Positions 1 through 7,130 of a DNA stretch of 12,956 nt are shown here, in pieces. The notes beneath the pieces are model-generated. The model was given only the letters and a program-made list of their open reading frames with translations, ran no database searches and was not told the origin of the DNA. The position numbers and the translations under genes were made by a program. How positions within the stretch are numbered: position 1 is the first letter of the stretch; every line of letters begins with the position of its first letter. The DNA lies in NCBI GenBank assembly GCA_001819095.1, contig MHLS01000056.1, forward strand, positions 1-12,956. Direction: 5' to 3'. This DNA comes from Candidatus Lloydbacteria bacterium RIFCSPLOWO2_02_FULL_54_12. GTDB lineage: Bacteria; Patescibacteriota; Minisyncoccia; Phycocordibacterales; UBA6899.

Positions 1-21
1 GCAGTTGTACCTATTCTGATT

Positions 22-600
22 TTAACCGGACAGTAGTGCGTCAAGTCCCGCCTTTTTGAGCTTGCCCGCAAGCTCCTCAAGTCGTGACGCGTTGGTAAAC
101 ATGATCACCTGCGTCAGGTCTTTGTTGACGGACTTTATAAGTTCCTCGAGGTCTTCGCGCAACAGCGGTTCGCCGCCGACGATGTTGATCGTTGAGACGC
201 CGATCTCTTGCGCCTCCCTGATGACACGTTTCGCTTCGTCGCCAGAAAGCACTTTTTTTGTTTTGTCGTCTACGCCGTTGAAAAAACTGCAATGCTTACA
301 CGCGGCGTTACACTCGTCATTGACCGCAAAACTCATCAGGTTCGGCAAATTCTTGTTCTGAATGGTACGAAACATCTGGCGCGCAAGAAAGTTCCCCATC
401 GGCTTGGAATATAAGGGCGGCGTCGAGAGTGAGTAAACGGGATGCCCGTCACGCCAGTGGATGACCTTCGTGTGGTTCAGAAAGATTGCATACAAACGCT
501 CAAGATAGTCGGCCGTGAATCCCATGCTTGAACGGGCGATAAAAAACTTAAGCCGAAGGCGAGAAAATACGCTCATACTGTGATTCGGCAATTGTAGCAT
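22..600 (-). CDS. Radical SAM protein, C-terminally truncated
   Basis: The protein has 192 residues. The radical SAM cluster motif CNAACKHC places three cysteines at 97, 101 and 104 to bind a [4Fe-4S] cluster. GGEP at 142-145 is the usual SAM-contacting motif on strand two, and the following beta-alpha units continue to about residue 190. It then stops (TAA at 22-24) where the next barrel strand, normally read as VSID or similar, should begin. Radical SAM enzymes usually run 300 residues or more, so roughly half the barrel and any C-terminal domain are missing. Neither other frame over the remaining 21 bases restores a recognisable continuation. This may be a frameshift, a real truncation or a sequence-end artefact. 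ATG at 576 is an alternative start. The gene diverges from the CarS-family gene. Its substrate is unknown; a lipid link is only suggested by position. Confidence 0.75.
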   Translation of the reverse strand: MLQLPNHSMSVFSRLRLKFFIARSSMGFTADYLERLYAIFLNHTKVIHWRDGHPVYSLSTPPLYSKPMGNFLARQMFRTIQNKNLPNLMSFAVNDECNAACKHCSFFNGVDDKTKKVLSGDEAKRVIREAQEIGVSTINIVGGEPLLREDLEELIKSVNKDLTQVIMFTNASRLEELAGKLKKAGLDALLSG

Positions 601-604
601 GGGG

Positions 605-610
605 TATAAT
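605..610 (+). promoter_or_regulatory. -10 box of the CarS-family gene, leaderless type
   Basis: A perfect TATAAT is followed by only seven bases before the ATG at 618, so transcription would start at or next to the start codon. There is no room for a Shine-Dalgarno site and no convincing -35 box. The opposite strand reads TATACC over 603-608, which may serve the divergent radical SAM gene. Confidence 0.65.
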
Positions 611-617
611 CAATGTC

Positions 618-1184
618 ATGACCACGACATTGTTCCTTTCCGTCGTACTCCCGCTCGCCCTTGCGAACATCATCCATCAGGTTTTGATCGTTCGGGGAAA
701 CTACTTTTCACGAATGAGGGTACCGCTTGATCTCGGCAAACAACTTGCCGGCGTACGAATACTGGGGGAAAACAAAACTGTACGCGGACTCGTCCTCGTT
801 CCCCTCATTGCCGTTGCAACGGCAATTGTACCGGGCGCATTCGGAGGAAACGCGCTCTTTTACGCCCAATCTGCACTCGTCGCCGGCGTGGGATATATGC
901 TCGGTGAACTTCCCAATAGCTTCCTAAAACGTCGGTTCGGCATCAAAGCGGGCCAAAAAGGTACGGGGGTGGCGGGGATGTGTTTCAAACTCATCGATCA
1001 CTGCGACTCGATCGTGGGGGCTTTGGTCGCACTTTCCCTGTCCGATCTGGGCTACTCATGGCCGTTACTTTTTTCTGCCGCACTTGCGGGCGTAACGCTT
1101 CATGTGCTCATCGACCTACTGCTCCTTCAGACCGGCGTCAAGCGGAGGGTGATGCAGATCGAAAACCGGGAAACACTTCGGTAA
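618..1184 (+). CDS. carS: CDP-archaeol synthase (CarS/DUF46) family integral membrane protein
   Basis: CarS enzymes move a cytidylyl group from CTP onto a lipid phosphate, classically unsaturated archaetidic acid, giving the CDP-lipid used for polar head-group attachment in the membrane. The 188-residue protein has about five hydrophobic segments and the family signatures: PLDLG at 36-40, GVRILGENKTVRG at 45-57, GELPNSFLKRRFGIKAG at 96-112, and D127/D130 in KLIDHCDSIVGA, the expected metal-binding acidic pair. The length fits the family. The start is set by a TATAAT seven bases upstream. The gene lies apart from the minus-strand lipid operon and its last 47 nt overlap the end of the reductase gene in convergent orientation. 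The lipid phosphate used here could be isoprenoid or acyl; the sequence does not decide. Family assignment is firm and the exact substrate is inferred. Confidence 0.85.
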   Translation: MTTTLFLSVVLPLALANIIHQVLIVRGNYFSRMRVPLDLGKQLAGVRILGENKTVRGLVLVPLIAVATAIVPGAFGGNALFYAQSALVAGVGYMLGELPNSFLKRRFGIKAGQKGTGVAGMCFKLIDHCDSIVGALVALSLSDLGYSWPLLFSAALAGVTLHVLIDLLLLQTGVKRRVMQIENRETLR

Positions 1185-2286
1185 CTGCACGCACATTCAC
1201 CCCATGCAAGAAATCGGGCGTAAGCGGCGGCGGATCCGGAAGCGCATACGCTCTACTCGCGCTTCGTTCAAAGTCATACGTCTCGGTAATGTAGGGGAGG
1301 TATTTTGACGCCGACACAAACTCTTTTTTCTTACCGGGATACAAGGTGCGCAAGAGAAGAAACCCTGCGCGGAAGACCTGACGTGGGACCGGAAAGAATC
1401 GCACACCTTCGATACCGAGGTCGTCGCAGAGCGTCGATGCGAGTTCGGCATAAGGCGGAGGGTTCGGGTGGGTGATGTGTATGACTGCTCCGGCACGGAA
1501 TGCGGCTTCGGATGAGAGGATCGCGGTCATCACCGCAACAACGTGACCGACGGGCACCATATTGACGCGACTCTCAAAAGGGAAAGGTACGATAAGCCGA
1601 GTACATGCGATCCGCCCTCGGGAAGATCCGTTGCGGATACCGAAAAGGAGCACGAGGGGGTGAAGTCGTGAAGTCGAACGAAGCGTAGCGAGATACTCCT
1701 TGAATACATAGAACATATACGAATACCGATAATAGCCGAACGTACATCCGACCGCGTGTTCCGGATAGGCGTCCCCGATGACGATTGACGGACGAAGAAT
1801 AACGAACGGGATCTTCGTCTGCGACCGAACGATGGATTCCGCTTCCCATTTTGACGATTCGTATGCGTTACGGTGGACCGGTGCTTCGATCGCTTGCTCC
1901 GGAATCTGTGCACCCGTCGGTTTTCCCGACACATATGCTGTGCTGACAAAGATGTATCTTTCCCCGACGGTATTCGCGAATGCACTCCCGTGCGTCGCAA
2001 TGAGCGTATTGTCCGTTTGTACCGCACGGAATTCTTCATCGCGAAACGAAAGATTTGCGGCAAGATTCCAGACAACCGGACAAAGCGCCCGTATGTGAGC
2101 GATCCGGTCGGCGGAAAGACCGAGGGATGGGAGGCGTGCATCGCCACGCTCATAGACGACCCCTGAAATGCCGTCAAGCGGAGGGTGCCGAGCGATCACA
2201 ATGACGTCGTCACCACGTCCCGTGAGCGCACGGGTGAGGTGACTCCCGATGAAACCGCTCCCGCCGATGACAACGTGAGTACTCAT
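1138..2286 (-). CDS. Extended SDR / fatty-acyl-reductase-like NAD(P)-dependent oxidoreductase
   Basis: The 382-residue protein has an N-terminal Rossmann fold with GGSGFIG at 8-14. The catalytic area is STAYVSG at 115-121 and YESSK with Y142 and K146. STAYVSG, followed by the Y-x3-K unit and LRPSIVIGD at 164-172, is closer to the NAD_binding_4 branch (thioester and fatty-acyl reductases, male-sterility type) than to sugar epimerases. The C-terminal 130 residues are the less conserved substrate lobe. Its ATG overlaps the stop of the kinase gene upstream (ATGA), so it is the last cistron of the operon and probably translationally coupled. In a lipid operon a reductase of an acyl thioester or of a lipid aldehyde or ketone is plausible, but this is inference; a nucleotide-sugar epimerase remains possible. 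The 3' end overlaps the convergent CarS-family gene by 47 nt. Confidence 0.8.
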   Translation of the reverse strand: MSTHVVIGGSGFIGSHLTRALTGRGDDVIVIARHPPLDGISGVVYERGDARLPSLGLSADRIAHIRALCPVVWNLAANLSFRDEEFRAVQTDNTLIATHGSAFANTVGERYIFVSTAYVSGKPTGAQIPEQAIEAPVHRNAYESSKWEAESIVRSQTKIPFVILRPSIVIGDAYPEHAVGCTFGYYRYSYMFYVFKEYLATLRSTSRLHPLVLLFGIRNGSSRGRIACTRLIVPFPFESRVNMVPVGHVVAVMTAILSSEAAFRAGAVIHITHPNPPPYAELASTLCDDLGIEGVRFFPVPRQVFRAGFLLLRTLYPGKKKEFVSASKYLPYITETYDFERSASRAYALPDPPPLTPDFLHGVNVRAVTEVFPGFRSASPSA

Positions 2287-2915
2287 AAGAAAAGTGAGGC
2301 CGCAAACGCACCGGCGGCAGGAAGGATAAGATTGTCTTTTCCATTACCGAACGAGCCCTCGGTGAGCGCAAGAAATGCCGATGCGGCGATAAGGGGAAAA
2401 ATTCGGAAGTCCACGCGGGCAAACGACATCACAACAAGGAATACGGTGACGCTTGCGGCAAAAAATGCGATGCTCCCCTCAAGTGTCTTTGGCCCGGAAA
2501 TGTCATAATGTATCTTCCCGAATGAACCGCCGACGATCGCCGCAACGGGGTCGGCCAGACCGAAGATCGCAATGCCCGCCAGGAGCGCAAGAGGGTCGTT
2601 CCAAAACAGGACACAGGCAAGTGTGAGGCCGATCGGAAAGAGCACCGAACCGTACGCGGTGGGTCCTTCTCTGATACTCTGTATAAAGCCGTACTTTCGT
2701 GCCGCAAGGATGACTGTCGTGAAGAGCACGCCAAAGATACCCGCCAGTAAAAGTGACCCGTAGAAAGGGAGGAGCATCGTCACACCCGCACCAAACACGT
2801 GTGCGAATTTTCGCGAAAACTCCCGGGCCACCCCAAACCGAAAGAGTGCTTCAGCGGCCGCGAATACACCGCTATAGCAGAGTAGCAGGACCGTCGCCGC
2901 GTACATTTCGTTCAT
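2283..2915 (-). CDS. Phytol/dolichol/diacylglycerol kinase-like membrane CTP-dependent lipid kinase
   Basis: The 210-residue protein is very hydrophobic, with about six or seven membrane segments. It carries the hallmarks of the Sec59/Dgk1/VTE5 family, related to phosphatidate cytidylyltransferases: REFSRKFAHV near 31-40, GLADPVAAIVG at 119-129 and GPKTLEGS at 141-148. Characterised members phosphorylate a lipid alcohol (dolichol, phytol, diacylglycerol) with CTP. Here it could supply the lipid phosphate that a CarS-type enzyme activates. The start is uncertain: ATG codons at 2924, 2915 and 2906 are in frame, and none has a well-placed Shine-Dalgarno site (a GGAG lies about 20 nt before 2924). 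All of them overlap the end of the GNAT gene, by 35-53 nt. The longer open frame upstream of these codons lies inside the GNAT gene and is not hydrophobic, so it was excluded. The stop overlaps the reductase start. Confidence 0.8.
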   Translation of the reverse strand: MNEMYAATVLLLCYSGVFAAAEALFRFGVAREFSRKFAHVFGAGVTMLLPFYGSLLLAGIFGVLFTTVILAARKYGFIQSIREGPTAYGSVLFPIGLTLACVLFWNDPLALLAGIAIFGLADPVAAIVGGSFGKIHYDISGPKTLEGSIAFFAASVTVFLVVMSFARVDFRIFPLIAASAFLALTEGSFGNGKDNLILPAAGAFAASLFL

Positions 2916-3915
2916 ATAATGCATATGTACGGTAGCGTATTTTTTCTTCTCCCGCAATTCTTCGGATGGGTGCATTATCTTTACGCATGATCGCGTAAAT
3001 GACCTCCTCGGCGCCTTTGGCCGACGCCGTCCTGATCGCCCGCGAGAACAACGCCCCGCCCACACCGGCTCTCCGCGCGGAAGGATCGACCGCGGTGGTT
3101 TTGAGTATGTAGCGTCGTCGACCCGAGTTGTCGCCGTCAATATACCCGAGAAGAAAACCCGACACGTGAGCACCCTTCCTTGCGACGAATATATCCGACT
3201 CGACGGTGTCCAGCGATCCGAGAATGCTGTACACCAGCTCGTCGCGTGAAAGCGAAACAAACGAGGGTGCGTCGGCAAACGACGTGTTGAGGAGAGAAAT
3301 GACATCCTCGACCAAGGTCGGGTCATTAGCGGAATGGAGTAACTGGATCTCAACTCCCGATGTGCGAGCGGTGCGTTCATTTCCTTCATACCGCGAACGA
3401 AGCTCGTCTGTCATCGGTTCAATCATACTTTCGCTTTCAGCAAGAGGAAAAAATCCCGACCCGAGAAAGACGGGGGCGTACAGTGCCGGGTTGAACGGTT
3501 CTCCCGAAAACGGCGGGTTACTATCATCGAGGCAAAGACGAAATCGGTCCCAGATAGTGCCGTCGATTGGTGCGCGAACAACGGAGACGCCCTCTCTCTT
3601 TAGGTGTGCGACCGATTGGGCCAAGAGCGCGCTTCCGCTTGCATGGTCAGCAAACTCGACAAAACCGATACGCCCCTCACCGGAAAGTCGCCGGTCAAAA
3701 ATGGTGATCGCGCATCCGTCGGTCTCTCCATCCTTGGTACACGAAAGAAATATCTCAATATGAGCAAACCGAAAGACGGGGTTCCGCGGATCCAAAAAAC
3801 GTCGAGCGCGAACGGTCTTGTCGAGAATGACGCGATCCATGCCCGCATACCGCGCACGAAGAAGGCCGGGAATTACATCGAGAAACTCCTCGCGAGAAGC
3901 TTGTTTAACGGACAT
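2872..3915 (-). CDS. Two-domain GNAT-family acyltransferase
   Basis: The protein has 347 residues from the ATG at 3915. The C-terminal half (about 190-347) is a recognisable GNAT fold: LKTTAVDPSARRAGVGGALF contains the acyl-CoA pyrophosphate loop RRAGVG at 281-286, followed by IYAIMRKDNAP and a late YALYER. The N-terminal half resembles the degenerate GNAT-like domain of larger bacterial proteins that carry a GFFE/GFVE strand and an FNP-YAPVF type segment (IGFVEF near 92-97). No biochemical role can be assigned. Inside this operon an N-acyl or N-acetyl transfer to a head group or amino-lipid is possible. The start overlaps the end of the PssA-like gene by 11 nt with no Shine-Dalgarno site, which suggests coupling. 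A start 11 codons upstream (3948) is possible but would give a longer overlap. Confidence 0.78.
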   Translation of the reverse strand: MSVKQASREEFLDVIPGLLRARYAGMDRVILDKTVRARRFLDPRNPVFRFAHIEIFLSCTKDGETDGCAITIFDRRLSGEGRIGFVEFADHASGSALLAQSVAHLKREGVSVVRAPIDGTIWDRFRLCLDDSNPPFSGEPFNPALYAPVFLGSGFFPLAESESMIEPMTDELRSRYEGNERTARTSGVEIQLLHSANDPTLVEDVISLLNTSFADAPSFVSLSRDELVYSILGSLDTVESDIFVARKGAHVSGFLLGYIDGDNSGRRRYILKTTAVDPSARRAGVGGALFSRAIRTASAKGAEEVIYAIMRKDNAPIRRIAGEEKIRYRTYALYERNVRGDGPATLL

Positions 3916-4522
3916 ACCATTCAATAAAAAAGAAAATAACGGCGGCAAAAACTATGGGGGGCGCGACATATCTGATATTGCTCGGCTTCGGAAAACGAAA
4001 GGTGCCGACCATTAAAAGCGACCCGCCAAAAATGATGAGGGCGAGCACCGTGCCGTTCAGGTAAACACCGGAGAGTCTCACAAGGAGGAGAAATGCAACA
4101 AGAGGGTGTGTCCAGAATACCGGGAGTCCGCGATAAAATAGTCCTCCGTCATTTTCTTGCACAAGTCCTGACCGCACAAAACGAATGAGCCTCACAACGC
4201 CCAAGGAAAGCAATGCGGCGAGTCCGACGAGATACGCGGGCGACTGGTATCCCAACTCATAGATAAGCACTGCGGGGAAAAAGAGGTAAATAACAACATC
4301 AGCACATGCGTCGGCAACTGCGCCGAACCGTGATGCCACATTCCATTTGCGCGCAAGATGGCCGTCAAGCGAATCAAACAAAAGACCCAAAAGCGCGAAC
4401 GCGAACGCGCCGTAATAATATCCGTACAGTGCGGCAACCACTGCGATCCCGCCCAGCCCCATAGCAAAGAAAGTGCAGAGAAGCGGCAGTGCGGACGCGG
4501 AGTTAAAGCTAGGCGTAGTCAT
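3905..4522 (-). CDS. pssA: CDP-alcohol phosphatidyltransferase, PssA-like (CDP-lipid:serine type)
   Basis: This 205-residue integral membrane protein carries the complete family motif D-x2-D-G-x2-A-R-x8-G-x3-D-x3-D, with D50, D53, G54, A57, R58, G67, D71 and D75, the residues that bind metal and the CDP moiety. Such enzymes displace CMP from a CDP-lipid with an alcohol head group. Several later features fit the phosphatidylserine/archaetidylserine synthase branch: VRLIRFV, a YRGLPVFWTHPL segment, and LLMVGTFRFPKP near the end. The serine preference is inferred from these resemblances. The start ATG lies within the last codons of the dikinase gene (14-nt overlap, other frame), so translation is probably coupled. 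It is the natural downstream partner of the CarS-family protein encoded at 618-1184. No decarboxylase gene (Psd/Asd) is visible in the window. Confidence 0.85.
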   Translation of the reverse strand: MTTPSFNSASALPLLCTFFAMGLGGIAVVAALYGYYYGAFAFALLGLLFDSLDGHLARKWNVASRFGAVADACADVVIYLFFPAVLIYELGYQSPAYLVGLAALLSLGVVRLIRFVRSGLVQENDGGLFYRGLPVFWTHPLVAFLLLVRLSGVYLNGTVLALIIFGGSLLMVGTFRFPKPSNIRYVAPPIVFAAVIFFFIEWYVR

Positions 4523-6206
4523 GGTGTGCAATGACCCCGTTCTCAATATCGACCGACACAATCTCTCCGGTCTGGAATTCTGCTACCGCATCGGGAACGC
4601 CGACAATACAGGGGATGTCGAGTTCGCGCGCAACGATCGCGGCATGTGAAAGCATTCCGCCGCGCTCCACGACGATCGCCCGGAGCAGCGGAAAAACAAT
4701 GGTCCATCCCGGATCCGTATGCTTCGTGATAAGCACGCGATCGATGAACGGGGCATCCGGATCGAAGGACCGGAGCACAAGCGCTTTCCCCTCGAACACC
4801 CCTCCCCCGCCAAAACAGGCCGGGGTACCCCGAAGAGACGGCGATCTGCGCTGCACGGGTTGAGTCGTCTCGCGCAAAAGGCGCTCGATCTCTTCTACTT
4901 TGTCGTCGGTTTCGAAGCGTTGCGGCAATGTTCGCATTTGCCAGTAGGCGAAAGATTCCCTCCGCGTCTTGATCAGTTCGCGGACTCCCTCTTGTTTTTT
5001 CATCTCGCCGAAAGGACGAAGGAGTTCTTCCGTGCGGAGAAAAAAAACATCCCCAGCGCTCCCGATCACCTTGTGCTCCACCAGCATCCCGCCAAGAGCA
5101 AGCACGATAGTGCGTGCAAAACCAAAAATGAGCGAGCGTCGAAAGCGGGTTTCTTCGCGACGTGCTATTGATATGCGGGACCACGCAGCAAGCAACTCCG
5201 AAAAAAGACCGTGTCGACCGCGGTGCATGGTGCCTTCTCCGAGGCCACCGATACCCCCAGCCCCGCTGCGTTCAACAAGTTGTGCGAGAATGGGTATGAG
5301 CATTTCCGGTCGCTCCGAGAGGGTCGCCGACTCGAGCTTGAGCTCGTGAGGGGAGCGCGCCCCGTACGTGTCGATATACGATTCAAGCTCACTGTGAATT
5401 TGCGGGAATTCCCCGTCGATCATCTGGAGTGTCGACCGGACATCACCCGAGCGAAGTGCCTTTACGATCTTTTCCTCTCCGCCCATGTGCAGGGCCAAGC
5501 GTGCAAGTGCTTGCCCCGGATCGAGCGACCACAGCGGACCGCGCGAACGCGAACGCAAAAGTTCCGGGAGCGCGCCCGTCTCACCATTCTTCGCCAAGCG
5601 TGAAGCAAGTGCGCCCGTCGACACCATGACCGCAAAATCATTCGCGACCGGAGTGCGCCAGAGCGCAAGGAGGGACTTTTCGGTCCTTTGAAAAAGACCG
5701 ACCAGTTCGTCATATGTCTTTGTTTGCGGAAGTCCCGCCTTCGCTTCCCGAAAGATCATATCAAAACGCCTGTTGAATCTTTTCACTAAAAAACCCATCG
5801 CCAAGAAATTGAGAACGATCGCGGTGATCTGAAAGAGCAGGCGAAACCGTCCTTTCAGGGAAGATATCCACGACAAAGCGTCGTCGTTGCGTACGAACAG
5901 TGTCGCGGCACTCCCCTCTTTGACGCCAAGCATGCGGTCAAAGAACTTCTTGTTCACCTCATACGCCGGCAAGAGCGCGAGCATCCGATACCATTCAGTG
6001 AGGTTGTAGTACATATTGTTCCCGATAAAAGCGAGCATGTTCGGAAAGAGGTCCGCGTTCGCCTCGACCAACCGACGTGAAACCCCCATCATGCCGAGAA
6101 AGTGCGGATACACTCCGGCATAAACCTCCCGCGCAAAAGAATACGTGAGCGGGGTGGTCGCACCCGAATAACTTTCAGCGAGGTTGGAGTTATCGTATGT
6201 GGTCAT
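4509..6206 (-). CDS. Split dikinase, substrate-binding plus phosphohistidine domains (rifampicin phosphotransferase / PEP synthase-like)
   Basis: The protein has 565 residues. The C-terminus is a PEP-utiliser swivelling domain with GGMLSHAAIVARELDIPC; H521 is the residue expected to carry the phosphate. The N-terminal 450 residues match the middle domain of rifampicin-phosphotransferase-like enzymes: NLAESYSGATTPLTYSFA at 8-25, YGARSPHELKL, and a late GDVFFLRTEEL. There is no ATP-grasp domain and no PEP synthase TIM barrel, so this half cannot use ATP alone; the gene at 7131-7895 encodes exactly the missing ATP-grasp. In this family the beta-phosphate of ATP passes via histidine to a substrate hydroxyl. 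In a lipid operon the acceptor may be a lipid or head-group alcohol; that is inference. ATG at 6206 overlaps the UbiA stop (ATGA) and was preferred over an in-frame start at 6332 that would lie 42 codons inside UbiA. Antibiotic inactivation is an alternative role. Confidence 0.82.
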   Translation of the reverse strand: MTTYDNSNLAESYSGATTPLTYSFAREVYAGVYPHFLGMMGVSRRLVEANADLFPNMLAFIGNNMYYNLTEWYRMLALLPAYEVNKKFFDRMLGVKEGSAATLFVRNDDALSWISSLKGRFRLLFQITAIVLNFLAMGFLVKRFNRRFDMIFREAKAGLPQTKTYDELVGLFQRTEKSLLALWRTPVANDFAVMVSTGALASRLAKNGETGALPELLRSRSRGPLWSLDPGQALARLALHMGGEEKIVKALRSGDVRSTLQMIDGEFPQIHSELESYIDTYGARSPHELKLESATLSERPEMLIPILAQLVERSGAGGIGGLGEGTMHRGRHGLFSELLAAWSRISIARREETRFRRSLIFGFARTIVLALGGMLVEHKVIGSAGDVFFLRTEELLRPFGEMKKQEGVRELIKTRRESFAYWQMRTLPQRFETDDKVEEIERLLRETTQPVQRRSPSLRGTPACFGGGGVFEGKALVLRSFDPDAPFIDRVLITKHTDPGWTIVFPLLRAIVVERGGMLSHAAIVARELDIPCIVGVPDAVAEFQTGEIVSVDIENGVIAHHDYA

Positions 6207-7105
6207 AACGCTCTGTTGAGATAGAGGGTGGCCAGCACGATCTGCGGGAGAAGTACGAAGATCGCCCCGGAAAGAAAGACCTTCTTTGCGGAAGCGACAT
6301 CCTTTGCACGCGCGAACGTACCGAGCGCCCAAGCAAGCACCGCCGCCAAAAGGGCGGTCATCACCGCGAATGCGGGAAAAACGTCACGCGCCGAATGTGC
6401 GACCGCCAATACACAAATTCCCGAGAGAGCGAAAAGTGCTCCGCAACTCACCGTCGCACCGAAGACGCCAAGATGTTCGGGGTACGTGTCGCCTGCATTG
6501 TTTTTTCCCTCGGTGCGACGAAGCTTCCGTGCGATCTCAAGCGCAAAAAGTCCTCCGGCTTGCATTCCCAGAAGCAAAAGGATGGGGGGAGTAAAACGGC
6601 CGACGAATATCCCCAGTAGCGCATAAATATAGAGAAACAGCGGGAGAGAGAGGACCTCGTGAAGAATGACGTAGGCCACGAAACGCCTGCGCAGTACCTC
6701 CGGAACAAAGAACTCCTTGTACATGACAAATGAGTAGAGGAGGGCAAAAAGGAAAAGAGCGAACACGAACGCATCGAAAGAAAGAGCGATCACCAACTCG
6801 CCAAAAAGTGTCGTGACGACCATGCGTTTGACCCACGACTCACTCACGACTCCGCGCGCGAGAGGACGATGCGGGTAGTGCACCTTATCGTGCGCCGCAT
6901 CCTTGACCTCGTCCAAGAGACGTAGCCGGAAAAGAAACAGGAGAAACGCAAGTCCTGCGGGGAAAAGCATGTATGGTCGGGGCGAAACGGCGAGCGACAA
7001 CGCTCCGACGAAAGCCGCTGAACCGACGACGGCGAGCGACAACGGAACAAATTGTCCCAGCGGAAACCGTTCCGCAAGATACGCGGGTAACAGAAAGTTT
7101 CGCAT
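6203..7105 (-). CDS. UbiA-superfamily membrane prenyltransferase
   Basis: The protein has 300 residues and eight or nine hydrophobic segments. UbiA enzymes transfer a prenyl chain from its diphosphate, held by magnesium between two aspartate-rich motifs, to an acceptor at the membrane. The first motif is LLDEVKDAAHD with D65, D69 and D73, followed by YPHRPLARG at 77-85. The second lies around E190-IARKLR to D206-TYPEHLG. Acceptors in this superfamily include quinone rings, haem, chlorophyllide and geranylgeranylglyceryl phosphate. The PssA-like, CarS and lipid-kinase genes nearby favour a glycerol-type lipid acceptor (DGGGP synthase-like), but this is inference and a quinone or polyprenol role is not excluded. 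It is the first cistron of the six-gene operon. ATG at 7105 is chosen because a TATAAT lies six bases upstream; an ATG at 7153 would lie inside the divergent gene and upstream of that promoter. Confidence 0.85.
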   Translation of the reverse strand: MRNFLLPAYLAERFPLGQFVPLSLAVVGSAAFVGALSLAVSPRPYMLFPAGLAFLLFLFRLRLLDEVKDAAHDKVHYPHRPLARGVVSESWVKRMVVTTLFGELVIALSFDAFVFALFLFALLYSFVMYKEFFVPEVLRRRFVAYVILHEVLSLPLFLYIYALLGIFVGRFTPPILLLLGMQAGGLFALEIARKLRRTEGKNNAGDTYPEHLGVFGATVSCGALFALSGICVLAVAHSARDVFPAFAVMTALLAAVLAWALGTFARAKDVASAKKVFLSGAIFVLLPQIVLATLYLNRAL

Positions 7106-7111
7106 GATGGC

Positions 7112-7117
7112 ATTATA
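7112..7117 (-). promoter_or_regulatory. -10 box of the six-gene lipid operon, leaderless type
   Basis: Read on the minus strand this is a perfect TATAAT, followed by GCCATC and then the ATG at 7105. Transcription should start on or beside the A of the start codon. The -35 region (TTCGGT-like) is poor. The box lies one base from the -10 of the divergent ATP-grasp gene. Confidence 0.65.
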
Positions 7118-7118
7118 G

Positions 7119-7124
7119 TATACT
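7119..7124 (+). promoter_or_regulatory. -10 box of the ATP-grasp gene, leaderless type
   Basis: TATACT is followed by TTCATC and then the ATG at 7131, giving the same six-base spacing as the divergent promoter. The two boxes sit back to back around the palindrome GTATAC (7118-7123). No -35 consensus and no ribosome binding site are visible. Confidence 0.6.
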
Positions 7125-7130
7125 TTCATC

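Noticed and set aside
2925..3389. Long N-terminal extension of the kinase-like gene
   Set aside because: The stretch is arginine/serine-rich, antiparallel in character to a membrane protein, and sits entirely inside the GNAT gene.
4543..5184. 213-codon minus-strand open frame inside the dikinase gene
   Set aside because: It is a shadow of the high-GC coding strand; it has no domain resemblance and covers the phosphohistidine domain that clearly is coding.
6207..6332. 42-codon N-terminal extension of the split dikinase gene
   Set aside because: It lies within the UbiA coding end, is arginine-rich and unlike the family, while ATG at 6206 overlaps the UbiA stop as ATGA and begins just before the conserved region.
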